Program-made: the position numbers and the translations under genes
IMG/VR virus record: IMGVR_UViG_3300046836_000237
Location: 1-48,137 of that record
Source of the DNA: a virus
Length of the DNA: 48,137 bases
Direction: 5' to 3' (one strand)
Shown: positions 14,368 through 21,687 of the stretch, piece by piece
Numbering within the stretch: position 1 is the first letter of the stretch
Layout of the letters: each line of letters starts with the position of its first letter
The notes under the pieces: generated by a model
The model's input: only the letters and a program-made list of their open reading frames with translations
The model's database searches: none
What the model was told of the DNA's origin: nothing

Positions 14368-15029
14368 TGTCCGACGGCAAGATCGACGCCGATGCGTTTC
14401 CACTCTACTGGCCCGAGGCATGGCCACGCACGCTACCGTCGCGACGCCGCCGCACCGCGCGCTTCAAGGTCTCGTTTGCCAGCGCACGCGATCGCGCGGT
14501 GCGCGACCTCAAGACGGGCGGCGCGTCGGACGTGATCATCTCGACAAACATCCCGCTGCGCCGCGACGGGTTGCCGCGGCAGGACGTGATCGCGCCGAGT
14601 GATCCGGGCGTCGCGGTGTACTGGATTGACCACGGCGCGCACCGCGTGATCGCGTGCGATCAATGGACCACTGCGCGCGACAACATGCGCGCGTGCGGGC
14701 TCGCGATCGAAGCGCTGCGCTCACTCAAGCGCTCGGGCGCCACGCAAGTGATCGATCGGGTGTTTGGTGGCTTCGCTGCTTTGCCGGCGAGCACTGCGTC
14801 GAGTGCTGCGCCCGAGCGGCCATGGCGCGCGGTGCTCGACCTTGACGCGACCGAAAAGTTTCCCACGATGATCCTTCGGTCGCTCGTCGAGCAGGCCTAT
14901 CGGCTCAAGGCGCGCACCGCGCATCCGGACGCGGGCGGCTCGAATGACGCCATGATCGCGCTCAACCGCGCCCGCGCCCAAGCGCTGGACTACTGCGACG
15001 GGCGCGACGCAAACGGGGCCCGCCCGTGA
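14364..15029 (+). CDS. Phage J-domain protein
   Basis: A 221-aa protein. The first 140 residues match a phage family by pattern (PLYWPEAWPRT, later ASDVIISTNIPLRRDGLPRQ and VAVYWI). The C-terminus carries a J-like helix-loop-helix with the HPD tripeptide at 187-189 (KARTAHPDAGGSNDAMIALN), the element by which J-proteins stimulate Hsp70. It could recruit host DnaK to a replication or recombination complex. ATG 14364 overlaps the helicase stop (ATGA); ATG 14367 is a possible alternative start. Confidence 0.82.
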   Translation: MMSDGKIDADAFPLYWPEAWPRTLPSRRRRTARFKVSFASARDRAVRDLKTGGASDVIISTNIPLRRDGLPRQDVIAPSDPGVAVYWIDHGAHRVIACDQWTTARDNMRACGLAIEALRSLKRSGATQVIDRVFGGFAALPASTASSAAPERPWRAVLDLDATEKFPTMILRSLVEQAYRLKARTAHPDAGGSNDAMIALNRARAQALDYCDGRDANGARP

Positions 15030-15217
15030 CCGACGACGAGCTCGAACGCGTTGCCCAACGCGTGTTTGCGCTCGTGATGGGCCAGCTGGCCAAGGCTGCC
15101 GCCATGCCGCTCCCAGCTGTCCCTACACGTTGCACTTCTCTCATTGGCGAGATAAAGCCCACAGCTGCGGAGCTGGACGCCGCACGGGCTCGTATCGCCC
15201 GAAAGAGAGGATCGTAA
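15026..15217 (+). CDS. Small protein upstream of the integrase, 63 aa
   Basis: GTG 15026 overlaps the TGA of the J-domain gene. The product has an amphipathic N-terminal helix (MTDDELERVAQRVFALVMGQ) and a basic end (ARIARKRGS). No family is recognised. Unusually, an operator-like palindrome lies inside the coding region at 15136-15155. The gene ends nine bases before the integrase start. Confidence 0.6.
   Translation: MTDDELERVAQRVFALVMGQLAKAAAMPLPAVPTRCTSLIGEIKPTAAELDAARARIARKRGS
15136..15155. promoter_or_regulatory. Third operator-like palindrome, ahead of the integrase
   Basis: TTCTCTC-ATTGGC-GAGATAA has the same half-sites and the same 6-bp spacer as the early operator at 8723-8742, with one mismatch in the left half. 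It lies inside the small gene before the integrase, 71 bp upstream of its ATG. A weak TTGCAC and GATAAA flank it with a 15-nt spacer. The same regulator may control integrase separately from the upstream operon. Confidence 0.5.
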
Positions 15218-15226
15218 GGTGCGCAC

Positions 15227-16453
15227 ATGGGACGAAAACGAACAGGCGCGATCGAGCCGCGCGGCGGCAAGTATTACGCGCGCGTCGGTCGCGATCGGTT
15301 AGGCGCTTACGACACGGAAGCGGCGGCGGCGCGAGCGATCGCGATTCACCTGCACGTAGAAGGCGAATCACGCAAAGACAGCCGCACGCTCGCTGTGCTG
15401 GGCACGTCGTACATGGAAGCCGAGGAAGTTCTAACGCGCGCGCGTCGCGGTGATGCTGTCGTGTTTTGCAATCGAGACTGGCCACTGTGGCGGCGATGGA
15501 TCTGCACTGCGAAGTTTTGGCGCAAGGATGTCGACAAGATCACGCGCGACGACGTGCGCGACTTGCTTGATGCCATCGTGGGAGCGCCCGCGATGCGCTT
15601 CAACGTAAAGACGAAAACGTATTACCCGACGGGCGAGATCATCGGCACGCGCACGGCCGAAGCCGTGCGGTCGCGGCTCGTGCATTTTTTCAATCAATGC
15701 CGCGGGCTCAAGCACAACGCGGCAAAGGGCGTGCCGATCCGCAACATCCAGCGGATCAAACGGAAGCTTGATGGCGACGCCGTGCCGCACCTTCACCTTG
15801 ACGAGATCGAGCGGCTTTACGCGCTACCGCTCGATCTCTTCACACTCAAGCACCGCGCGATTTACGCACTCGGGATTTACACCGGGCTGCGCGGCGGCGA
15901 GATCGTCGGGCTCGAGTGGCCAAGCATCGTGCGCCTGTACGGTGAGCGGCCCGAGATCCATGTGCGAAGTTCTTACAACTTGCTGACTAAGACGCAGTCG
16001 TCGCAGCGCGAGGTGCCGATGCTTCCGCAACCCGTGCAGCACTTGCAGGCCTACTGCGACTCGCTCGGCGCGCGTCCGATCACTGGTCTCGTTTTCCCTA
16101 ACCCGTTCGGCGGACACTATGCGCGCGGTTGGTCGGCGGGTTGGTACACAACCGATCGCAAGGATTACCGCCCGCGCAAAACCGCGGTGCGCTTTCAAAA
16201 GCGCGGAACGCGTTCGGACGTCGGCTTTCGCGAGCTCGCCAAGATCCGCGATCACATCCTGTACAAGCACCTAAGGCACACGTGCGCGACGCAGCTGCGC
16301 GCGGGCCACTTCACCGCCGATCGATGGTCCGCCGATATGGTCGCGCGGTTGCTCGGGCACACTGACGTCAAGATGCAGTCACACTACGTGTCGAGCGGCG
16401 TCGCCGACCTTCACGAGTACTTGGAAACCAACAAGCCAAAGGTGATCGGATGA
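15227..16453 (+). CDS. int: Tyrosine recombinase (phage integrase)
   Basis: A 408-aa site-specific recombinase. The N-terminus (1-50, KYYARVGRDRLGAYDTEAAA) looks like an AP2-type arm-binding domain, then a core-binding region to about 180. The catalytic domain has Arg222 (TGLRGGEIVGLEW), Lys255, Arg350 (KHLRHTCATQL, with Lys347 where His is more usual), His378 (LLGHTDVKM) and the nucleophile Tyr387 (SHYV). It integrates and, with accessory factors, excises the phage. AAGG lies 8 nt before ATG 15227. It is embedded in the rightward operon, so no attachment site lies immediately beside it. Confidence 0.93.
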   Translation: MGRKRTGAIEPRGGKYYARVGRDRLGAYDTEAAAARAIAIHLHVEGESRKDSRTLAVLGTSYMEAEEVLTRARRGDAVVFCNRDWPLWRRWICTAKFWRKDVDKITRDDVRDLLDAIVGAPAMRFNVKTKTYYPTGEIIGTRTAEAVRSRLVHFFNQCRGLKHNAAKGVPIRNIQRIKRKLDGDAVPHLHLDEIERLYALPLDLFTLKHRAIYALGIYTGLRGGEIVGLEWPSIVRLYGERPEIHVRSSYNLLTKTQSSQREVPMLPQPVQHLQAYCDSLGARPITGLVFPNPFGGHYARGWSAGWYTTDRKDYRPRKTAVRFQKRGTRSDVGFRELAKIRDHILYKHLRHTCATQLRAGHFTADRWSADMVARLLGHTDVKMQSHYVSSGVADLHEYLETNKPKVIG

Positions 16454-16863
16454 GGTGGGTTGATCTCGTGCCCGAAGACGGTCCCGACGACGACGACGTC
16501 GAATACGAATTCACAGACATCCCGCTCCCCGCGGGGTGCTTGCCGGACGCCGACGCGCGTCGAATCGTATGCACGGCGTGCGTGCGCGCGTGCTGCATGC
16601 TTGAAGAAAACATTTGCGCTCGGAGGGAAGCAAACCCCGGCCTTGACGTGCGCGCAGTGCTGGCTACAGCCCTGCAAGAAATCGACGTCGAGCACCCCGC
16701 TTACTACTCGATCGCCATGCTGTACGGGCTTGGGTTGATAGGCGGCTCGCCGACCGAAGACGACACAATCGCCGCCATCGCCTTGAAATTTCAGGCGGCA
16801 GACGAACGCAAACGCAGGTGGACACAAGTGCGATCGGACATAGACGAAGACGAAGGGCGGTGA
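16450..16863 (+). CDS. Hypothetical acidic Cys-containing protein, 137 aa
   Basis: ATG 16450 overlaps the integrase stop (ATGA). The N-terminus is very acidic (PEDGPDDDDVEYEF), and a cysteine group follows (IVCTACVRACCMLEENICAR), then a helical tail. The Cys spacing could hold a metal, but matches no family that I recognise. It could be an excisionase-like partner by position, though it is acidic rather than basic, which argues against this. Confidence 0.6.
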   Translation: MRWVDLVPEDGPDDDDVEYEFTDIPLPAGCLPDADARRIVCTACVRACCMLEENICARREANPGLDVRAVLATALQEIDVEHPAYYSIAMLYGLGLIGGSPTEDDTIAAIALKFQAADERKRRWTQVRSDIDEDEGR

Positions 16864-16867
16864 TCAG

Positions 16868-17173
16868 ATGAAAGTCGAGAGACTTGTTTTACGGCCAGCG
16901 ATCGAGCAAGTGGAGACCGATTATTTTCTATGCGATTTGTGCGCCGTGCGGATCGAGCAACGGTGCTCGTACGAGATCGACGAGACAACGGTGGAGAGTC
17001 GAGCAGTGCCACGCAAGCAAATGATCGAGCGCAAGATCGGCACGTCGTACCCAGAGGGTGGAGACTGGCGAGCGACGTGCGTTGACCTGTGCGGCACGTG
17101 CTTCGAGACGCGTTTGATCCCGTGGCTCGAGTCGCAGGGTGCCGTGCCGCGGACCGAAGAGGGAGAGTGGTGA
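16868..17173 (+). CDS. Zinc-ribbon-like protein, 101 aa
   Basis: Two Cys pairs, CDLC at about 22-25 and, after a long basic loop, CVDLCGTC at about 71-78, give a split zinc-ribbon layout (FLCDLCAVRIE, later ATCVDLCGTCFETRL). The protein is otherwise polar. Function is unknown; such ribbons are common in small phage proteins that bind host factors or nucleic acid. It begins the row of small Cys-rich genes that runs to 20.5 kb. Confidence 0.65.
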   Translation: MKVERLVLRPAIEQVETDYFLCDLCAVRIEQRCSYEIDETTVESRAVPRKQMIERKIGTSYPEGGDWRATCVDLCGTCFETRLIPWLESQGAVPRTEEGEW

Positions 17174-17177
17174 TCCG

Positions 17178-17492
17178 ATGACGACGACAATCATTCAGCT
17201 TGGACTACCGCCAAGAGGTTTTTGCCACTTCGATTTGCCGGGCGGCGCGCAACCGATCGGCGTGGGTATGCACGACGGCGTGCCCGTCATCTGGGTCCGC
17301 TGCAACGTCGCCGATCAAACCTTGGCCAAGCGCGCGCTGCACTTGAGGATCGCGCGCACCGACGATCGGCTCGATCGGGGAGTCGGGCGACACATCGGAT
17401 CGATCGTGCTCGATCACTCACACGGGGAGATGACGCTGCACGTGTTCGAGCACGACGGGTACGACTACGACATGAGGGAGCCCGTGCAATGA
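17178..17492 (+). CDS. DUF7352-like phage protein
   Basis: A 104-aa beta-rich protein. The pattern HFDLPGGAQPIGVGMHDGVP, then VIWVRCN, and later HIGSIVLDHSHGEMTLHVFE matches a small phage family (DUF7352-like) that I know only as conserved and uncharacterised. ATG 17178 is preferred because the upstream frame is a shadow of the preceding gene. The stop overlaps the start of the next gene. Confidence 0.65.
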   Translation: MTTTIIQLGLPPRGFCHFDLPGGAQPIGVGMHDGVPVIWVRCNVADQTLAKRALHLRIARTDDRLDRGVGRHIGSIVLDHSHGEMTLHVFEHDGYDYDMREPVQ

Positions 17493-18301
17493 CGCTGCTG
17501 CGCGAATACATCCAGTGCGGCGCGTGCGGCGCGCGCAGCTACCATCCCAAGGATATCGAGGAAAAGTTTTGCGGCGCTTGCCGCAAGTGGCACGCGAGCG
17601 CGAGTGAATACGAGCTCGGCGCGATTGCCGACCCGTTGCCCGATGGCTGGGAGCACACGGGCGCAACGCACTGCACGCACGTTAGCGGCGCGTGCGTTTG
17701 GCACTATGGCGGCGCGGGCGGCTTGCGGCTGTGGGCGTGGCAATCTCAGAGCGGGCCGGGCGTGACGATCGATCCCGACGGCTTCGCCCCGACGCGCGCC
17801 GACGCAATGCGCTGCGCGTGTCGCGACGCGATCGGCGAGCTGTTGAAGCTGCCGAATATCGTCGAGCTCGACGCGCAGCTGCCGCCGCCCGACTTCGAAA
17901 TCATCGACACCGATGCGTACTGGGCGAAGCTCGACGAAGCCGTGCGGAGCCGCATGCTCTACATCGCCATGCACAAAGAGCACTTGCTCGAAGCGTGGAT
18001 CGCTGAGACGGGCATCAAGCCGAGCGAAGCGTCGCTGATCATGGCCGAGCACTTCGATCCCGACCGCGGCATGGTCACTAAGATCAGCGTCGAGCGCCGT
18101 CTCTTGCCGATCATCGTCGAAGACGCCGAATCGATCCGCAACGCGGGGCGGCTCGAAATGCTCAATGCCGTGCTGCACGAGCTCGGCGAGACAAGCGGGA
18201 CGTTCGCAGCGATCGGCTCGCCCGCGATCACGCGCCTTGACTTGCTCATGCAACAGCTCGCCGATTGCTTCCGAAAGCCGGGATTCGGGGGTCGCAAGTG
18301 A
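17489..18301 (+). CDS. Hypothetical protein with N-terminal zinc ribbon, 270 aa
   Basis: ATG 17489 overlaps the preceding TGA; a longer frame upstream is a shadow. Residues 10-33 form a zinc ribbon (CGACGARSYHPKDIEEKFCG, then ACRKWH). A small domain with a Cys/His/Trp-rich stretch follows (ATHCTHVSGACVWHYGGAGG), and the C-terminal 130 residues are helical and acidic. No enzyme motif is clear. It may be an adaptor with a metal-binding head and a helical body. Confidence 0.62.
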   Translation: MTLLREYIQCGACGARSYHPKDIEEKFCGACRKWHASASEYELGAIADPLPDGWEHTGATHCTHVSGACVWHYGGAGGLRLWAWQSQSGPGVTIDPDGFAPTRADAMRCACRDAIGELLKLPNIVELDAQLPPPDFEIIDTDAYWAKLDEAVRSRMLYIAMHKEHLLEAWIAETGIKPSEASLIMAEHFDPDRGMVTKISVERRLLPIIVEDAESIRNAGRLEMLNAVLHELGETSGTFAAIGSPAITRLDLLMQQLADCFRKPGFGGRK

Positions 18302-18579
18302 GCATCACCACTACGATCGACACGACGTGTCCCGAGTGCGGCTCGCCGCTCGACCAACACACGAGCACAACCGAAGACGTGTCACCGGGTGTAGGGGATT
18401 GGTCGATCTGCCTCATGTGCGAGCACGTGCTTCGGGTACGAGATCAGGCCCGGCGAGACGCGGTTGACGTTTTCGAAAAACCACGCCGACCGAATGCCCT
18501 CGCCAACCCCGATGCCATCCAGCTGATCCGCGTCGCCGTGGCCATCCGATCGGTGAAAGCCAGCGGGGGTCGCAAGTGA
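18298..18579 (+). CDS. Zinc-ribbon protein, 93 aa, GTG start
   Basis: GTG 18298 overlaps the preceding TGA (GTGA). CPECGSPLDQH and, after 20 residues, CLMCEHVLRV form a standard four-Cys zinc ribbon in residues 11-45. The rest is a basic helical tail. This ribbon layout is frequent in phage and host regulatory proteins. It is coupled to the next gene by GTGA. Confidence 0.65.
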   Translation: MSITTTIDTTCPECGSPLDQHTSTTEDVSPGVGDWSICLMCEHVLRVRDQARRDAVDVFEKPRRPNALANPDAIQLIRVAVAIRSVKASGGRK

Positions 18580-18764
18580 CGCCCGACGAGTTCTTATCGT
18601 GGCACCGCGAGTGCTTCATGCGAGCGCCAACCACCACATGGATCGTCACGCGTGCGTTCCTCGCCATGCCGCGATGGTTCAAACGCTGGCTCGTCGGAGT
18701 CGTAACGGACGCGGTCGACGCCGACGAAAAGGTCGACTGCGCGGCTTACGACGAGCTCGAATAA
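18576..18764 (+). CDS. Small protein, 62 aa
   Basis: GTG 18576 overlaps the preceding stop. The product has an amphipathic middle that may touch the membrane (TTTWIVTRAFLAMPRWFKRW, then LVGVVTDAV) and an acidic end. No family is recognised. It is the last gene before a 300-bp gene-free island. Confidence 0.55.
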   Translation: MTPDEFLSWHRECFMRAPTTTWIVTRAFLAMPRWFKRWLVGVVTDAVDADEKVDCAAYDELE

Positions 18765-18926
18765 AACCCACGATAAAACCCACGCCGTTTTTGACCATAT
18801 GCGCAGCGCACCGAAACTGTTCGCGAAATAGGCGTTTTCCGAAGTCGCCACGTCGGACCAGTGCAAACGCCTCGCACTTAGCGGTTTCATATAGTTGCGA
18901 GCCAATTGCACCGCTGTGGGTTTTAT
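18761..18926. repeat. Direct and inverted ATAAAACCCAC repeats in a gene-free island, possible attP
   Basis: ATAAAACCCACG occurs twice in tandem (18761-18772 and 18773-18784), and its inverse GTGGGTTTTAT lies at 18916-18926. Bases 18765-19066 are the longest stretch of the rightward operon without a supportable gene. Integrase arm-type sites are often short direct and inverted repeats flanking an AT-richer core, so this may be the phage attachment site; a tRNA-like core is not visible. A regulatory RNA or promoter region is an alternative. Confidence 0.45.
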
Positions 18927-18932
18927 CCGCGG

Positions 18933-18967
18933 GGAGGGTGTGGCGCAGCGTGAGCGCAGCACCCTCC
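18933..18967 (+). terminator. Stable hairpin in the gene-free island
   Basis: GGAGGGTG (18933-18940) pairs with CACCCTCC (18960-18967), and inner GCGC (18943-18946) pairs with GCGC (18954-18957). This makes a long GC-rich stem with a 7-nt loop. No T-tract follows, so it may pause transcription, protect an RNA end or be part of an attachment site rather than be a simple terminator. Confidence 0.45.
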
Positions 18968-19066
18968 AATCGTCTGCAAGGGGGTTGCGACGGTACCCGC
19001 ATACGCGCATGCTTAGTTCTATCAGCAGTGAGCGAAGTGCTCGGCTGAAACAAAGGGGCGGAGAGC

Positions 19067-19360
19067 ATGGCGCGCGAATGGTCACCTACGAAAGAACCGG
19101 TCACTGTCAGCGGCTGGTACGAGCACGTTGACGGCACGTGGTCGCTTTTCACGTGGCGCGACGGACAGCTCGTGCACGACGCGACTGCCGCGAGCGCCGC
19201 GGAAATCCCGTCACGCGAGGAACGTTGGAGCGATCGCGGCTTCGAGCGCGTGTTCGTCGACACGTCGACATACCCCGATGACGGTCACGATCACGATCGC
19301 GCGGTGTGCGACTGCTGCGACTGCGCCAACTGGCGCCACGCCATCGCGTCGCACGCATGA
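19067..19360 (+). CDS. Hypothetical protein, 97 aa
   Basis: ATG 19067 follows GGCGGAG, a good ribosome-binding site after the gene-free island. The product looks beta-rich at first (VSGWYEHVDGTWSLFTWRDG) and ends with a His/Asp/Cys-rich stretch (YPDDGHDHDRAVCDCCDCAN) able to bind metal. Family not recognised. The strong initiation signal suggests it opens a new translational group. Confidence 0.62.
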   Translation: MAREWSPTKEPVTVSGWYEHVDGTWSLFTWRDGQLVHDATAASAAEIPSREERWSDRGFERVFVDTSTYPDDGHDHDRAVCDCCDCANWRHAIASHA

Positions 19361-19422
19361 TCGCTGGCGTGTGGCAGCTCGACGGCGAGCGGGTCACACG
19401 CGAGCAATCACGCTCGACATGA
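19357..19422 (+). CDS. Doubtful 21-aa microframe
   Basis: ATG 19357 overlaps the TGA of the previous gene (ATGA) and runs 21 codons to TGA. Only the coupling argues for it; the peptide has no recognisable feature. The rest of the gap to 19441 shows nothing else. Confidence 0.2.
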   Translation: MIAGVWQLDGERVTREQSRST

Positions 19423-19441
19423 CACGAGTAGCCAAACACAC

Positions 19442-19879
19442 ATGACTGACACCACTACCACCACGCACGACGCCGACAGCAAGCTCAAGATCACGCTCTC
19501 CGAGCAACGTCCGATCAAGATCAGCAAAAGCGACTGGCCGCTGATCGCGCGCGCTGACCGACACAACGGGCGCGTCGAGTGCCAAGCGAATCACGAATGG
19601 ACGATTCGTGTGCGCGAACACGCCGACGGGCGACGGATCGTGTACGGATGGATCATTGCCGGCAACGGCGGCGTGCACGCTGGCTGGCGCGAAACACGCG
19701 CGGGCTTCGTCGTCGAGCCGACTGGCCAGCTACGCGACCCAGGCAACGGCGGAGCACTCGTCCGCACGCCCGACGACGACGAGACGATCCGCGCGATCCG
19801 TCGCGTAGCTGGCGCCATCGGCGACGACGATATGGGTAGCGAATGCATCGCCGATCTTCCGGCGATCGAGATCGCCTGA
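19442..19879 (+). CDS. Conserved-type phage protein, 145 aa
   Basis: After a Thr/Asp-rich lead the core reads KLKITLSEQRPIKISKSDWP, then LIARADRH, ECQANHEWTIRVREHADGRR and VYGWIIA. I have seen this pattern in other phage genomes annotated only as hypothetical. The fold looks beta-rich. It is followed directly by a strong terminator, so it ends a transcription segment. Confidence 0.65.
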   Translation: MTDTTTTTHDADSKLKITLSEQRPIKISKSDWPLIARADRHNGRVECQANHEWTIRVREHADGRRIVYGWIIAGNGGVHAGWRETRAGFVVEPTGQLRDPGNGGALVRTPDDDETIRAIRRVAGAIGDDDMGSECIADLPAIEIA

Positions 19880-19889
19880 CCTAAAAAGC

Positions 19890-19926
19890 GAAACGCCGCC
19901 CGGTGCACAAGGCCGGGCGGCGTTTC
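19890..19926 (+). terminator. Strong intrinsic terminator-like hairpin
   Basis: GAAACGCCGCCCGG (19890-19903) pairs perfectly with CCGGGCGGCGTTTC (19913-19926) around a 9-nt loop. The A-rich lead (CTAAAAAGCGAAA) and GTTTC end make it bidirectional in form. It sits in the gap between 19879 and 19970 and probably ends or attenuates rightward transcription. Confidence 0.8.
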
Positions 19927-19969
19927 AATCCCACACACAACGTCACGCAACGCAAGGAACGAACGTCAC

Positions 19970-20275
19970 ATGTCGCCGCTACAGCATACCCAGTATTCCG
20001 ATCCCGTCACCCTCACCAGCGACCTCGATTGCGAGCTCGCGGCGTCCGCACGTCAAACTGTTGACGCCGTGTGGGCCGCGCACGTCGGGCCCCGACCGCT
20101 AGACCCGCCCGAGCTCGAACAGCCCGAGGCGTGGGCGTGGGCGGTCGCGCTGTACGATCTCACCGACGCCGAGCTCGCTCACCATCGCGCCGTGTTCGAA
20201 GCCGCCGCCCGCAAACGTTGGGCCGAGCTGCGCGCGGGCGTCACGATCTCCGAACGCGCTACGGTCGCACCGTGA
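19970..20275 (+). CDS. Hypothetical protein, 101 aa
   Basis: ATG 19970 follows AAGGAACG, the first start after the terminator. The protein is helical and rich in Ala and Trp (EAWAWAVALYDLTDAELAHH, then RAVFEAAARKRWAEL). No family is recognised. Its stop overlaps the GTG of the next gene. Confidence 0.6.
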   Translation: MSPLQHTQYSDPVTLTSDLDCELAASARQTVDAVWAAHVGPRPLDPPELEQPEAWAWAVALYDLTDAELAHHRAVFEAAARKRWAELRAGVTISERATVAP

Positions 20276-20493
20276 GCGCCTACCGCTGCGCCGACTGTGC
20301 CGACCGTCTCGAGCGCTGCAGCGCGTGCCGACTGCGTCGAGCGAACGCGCGCCGCAACTCCGAAGCGCGCCACATGCGAGCGGGCACGTGCCGCAAGTGC
20401 AGCGCGACGCCGCTCGAGGATCAGACCATGTGTGCGAAGCACGCAGCTGCAAACCTTAGGCACTCGGCAACGAGTCGGAGCAAAGCATCGTGA
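20272..20493 (+). CDS. Cys-rich small phage protein, 73 aa
   Basis: GTG 20272 overlaps the preceding TGA. Two cysteine groups (YRCADCADRLERCSACRLRR, later TCRKCSATPLEDQTMCAKH) are separated by a basic helix, a layout I know from small phage proteins with two zinc-knuckle-like ends. It probably binds nucleic acid. The frame upstream of 20272 is a shadow. Confidence 0.65.
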   Translation: MSAYRCADCADRLERCSACRLRRANARRNSEARHMRAGTCRKCSATPLEDQTMCAKHAAANLRHSATSRSKAS

Positions 20494-20726
20494 GCGAGAT
20501 CGAATCGATGCTGCGCAGAGCCGTCGGGTACCTACGCGACATTAGCAACACGCTCAGTCTGATCGGGCTGTTCTTGCTCGGCTCGTTCGCCTATCACGCG
20601 TGCAGCGCGCCCGCGCACGCCGACCCGCAGCCCGCACTCGACCGACAGCTCGTCGAGCGCATGGTGCGCGCGCTCGAAGACTCCGCACGGGCGCAGCACA
20701 AGCTCGCCGATCGGTCGTGCAAGTGA
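20490..20726 (+). CDS. Single-span membrane protein, 78 aa
   Basis: GTG 20490 overlaps the preceding stop. A hydrophobic segment lies at about residues 21-40 (NTLSLIGLFLLGSFAYHACS), followed by a charged helix (QLVERMVRALEDSARAQHKL). The Cys right after the span could be a lipid or disulfide site. It may be a membrane anchor or a small lysis or exclusion protein; no family is recognised. Confidence 0.6.
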   Translation: MSEIESMLRRAVGYLRDISNTLSLIGLFLLGSFAYHACSAPAHADPQPALDRQLVERMVRALEDSARAQHKLADRSCK

Positions 20727-20971
20727 GCTTGCGGAAAAACCTAGACACTGCGCGAAAAGAGCAGCTCCGCCTACTCACGGAACTGGCAGCGCTGTCGGTC
20801 GAGATCGAGCGCTACGACGACGCCGTGCGGGCGCTGCTCGTCGAAATTCTGCCGCGCGATGAAAACGATTCCAGCGACATCGACTTGGATGCAGTGCGTG
20901 CGGCAGCGGCAGCGCTCAACGCGATTCGCGCGGAGCTCAAGTGGCTCGCTCAACCGTCCGATACAAAGTAG
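20723..20971 (+). CDS. Coiled-coil protein, 82 aa
   Basis: GTG 20723 overlaps the preceding TGA and is preferred to the shadow frame beginning at 20600. The protein is heptad-like and charged (NLDTARKEQLRLLTELAALS, then VEIERYDDAVRALL), and probably dimerises. It may pair with the neighbouring membrane protein. Family not recognised. Confidence 0.6.
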   Translation: MSLRKNLDTARKEQLRLLTELAALSVEIERYDDAVRALLVEILPRDENDSSDIDLDAVRAAAAALNAIRAELKWLAQPSDTK

Positions 20972-20979
20972 TGCTCCCT

Positions 20980-21627
20980 ATGAAGTCCACCGCTGTAACC
21001 CTGCTGCTCGTGATTGCGTGTGTGGCGTGCGCCGACGAAGCCGCGCCGCCGACCATGTACACCGCGCCCACCTATCCCGTCGCCGCCTATGCAGCTGCAG
21101 CGGGGAGCGAAGCGCCGCCGCCCGTGCAGGTCGACACTGCTGCTGCGGGTGCTCCCGCACAGGTGATCGTGCCGTCGCCCGTCGTAGCGCCGCCCGTCGC
21201 GGTCGACGAGCCCGTGTCACCCGTGTCACCCGTCGCAGCTGGTAGCGGCGGCACGGGCGGCACGGCGGCGAGTGTCGCGGGCTCGGGCGGCGTAGGCGGG
21301 ACCGTTGCAGCTGGTAGCGGCGGCGCGGGCGGCGCGGCGGGTGCCAGCGGATCGAGCGGTGCGGCGGCGGGCGGCTCACCCGCACCCGTGCCAGCAAACG
21401 CGCACTGCGCTTTGCCGCTCCCCGCGTATGGCTACACCGTCGACTGTGCGAGCTCGGCGGCGCGTTGGGCTTACTCCCAGCTGCGCTGGGATGTCGTGCG
21501 GCAGGACGGCTCGCACGCGAACACCGGTTGCGGCTTCGCCGATCCCGGTGACTCATGCATGAGCGGCGCGGCGTGCCAGCTGTATATCGTGGGCAAGGCC
21601 AACCCGATCGTGGGCGTGTGCCAGTAG
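20980..21627 (+). CDS. Host-type Gly/Ala-rich secreted lipoprotein
   Basis: A 215-aa protein. Residues 1-17 form a lipoprotein signal (MKSTAVTLLLVIACVAC, acylated at Cys14 or Cys17). A Pro/Val-rich stalk follows, then repeats such as GSGGTGGTAA, GSGGVGGT and GSGGAGGAAG, then a C-terminal domain with six cysteines (ANAHCALPLPAYGYTVDCAS to IVGVCQ). The Gly-rich stalk is typical of myxobacterial surface lipoproteins as I know them. ATG 20980 gives the signal peptide. In a phage it may alter the host surface (receptor masking, superinfection exclusion); that role is inferred. Confidence 0.8.
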   Translation: MKSTAVTLLLVIACVACADEAAPPTMYTAPTYPVAAYAAAAGSEAPPPVQVDTAAAGAPAQVIVPSPVVAPPVAVDEPVSPVSPVAAGSGGTGGTAASVAGSGGVGGTVAAGSGGAGGAAGASGSSGAAAGGSPAPVPANAHCALPLPAYGYTVDCASSAARWAYSQLRWDVVRQDGSHANTGCGFADPGDSCMSGAACQLYIVGKANPIVGVCQ

Positions 21628-21628
21628 C

Positions 21629-21658
21629 TTGACACTTAGCCCACACGCGACCTAACGT
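21629..21658 (+). promoter_or_regulatory. Possible promoter after the lipoprotein gene
   Basis: A perfect TTGACA (21629-21634) is followed after 18 nt by TAACGT (21653-21658), a weak -10. The predicted start near 21665 precedes the GTG at 21688 and its ribosome-binding site. It could restart transcription for the last part of the rightward region. Confidence 0.4.
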
Positions 21659-21687
21659 CGCCAGCGAATCGCATTCAGGAGTCCCCC

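Noticed and set aside
18594-19085. Leftward 163-codon frame over the gene-free island
   Set aside because: It runs antisense to two supported genes, has no ribosome-binding site, and covers the repeats and hairpin; the central part reads protein-like (ENAYFANSFGALRIWSK) but I cannot tie it to a family.
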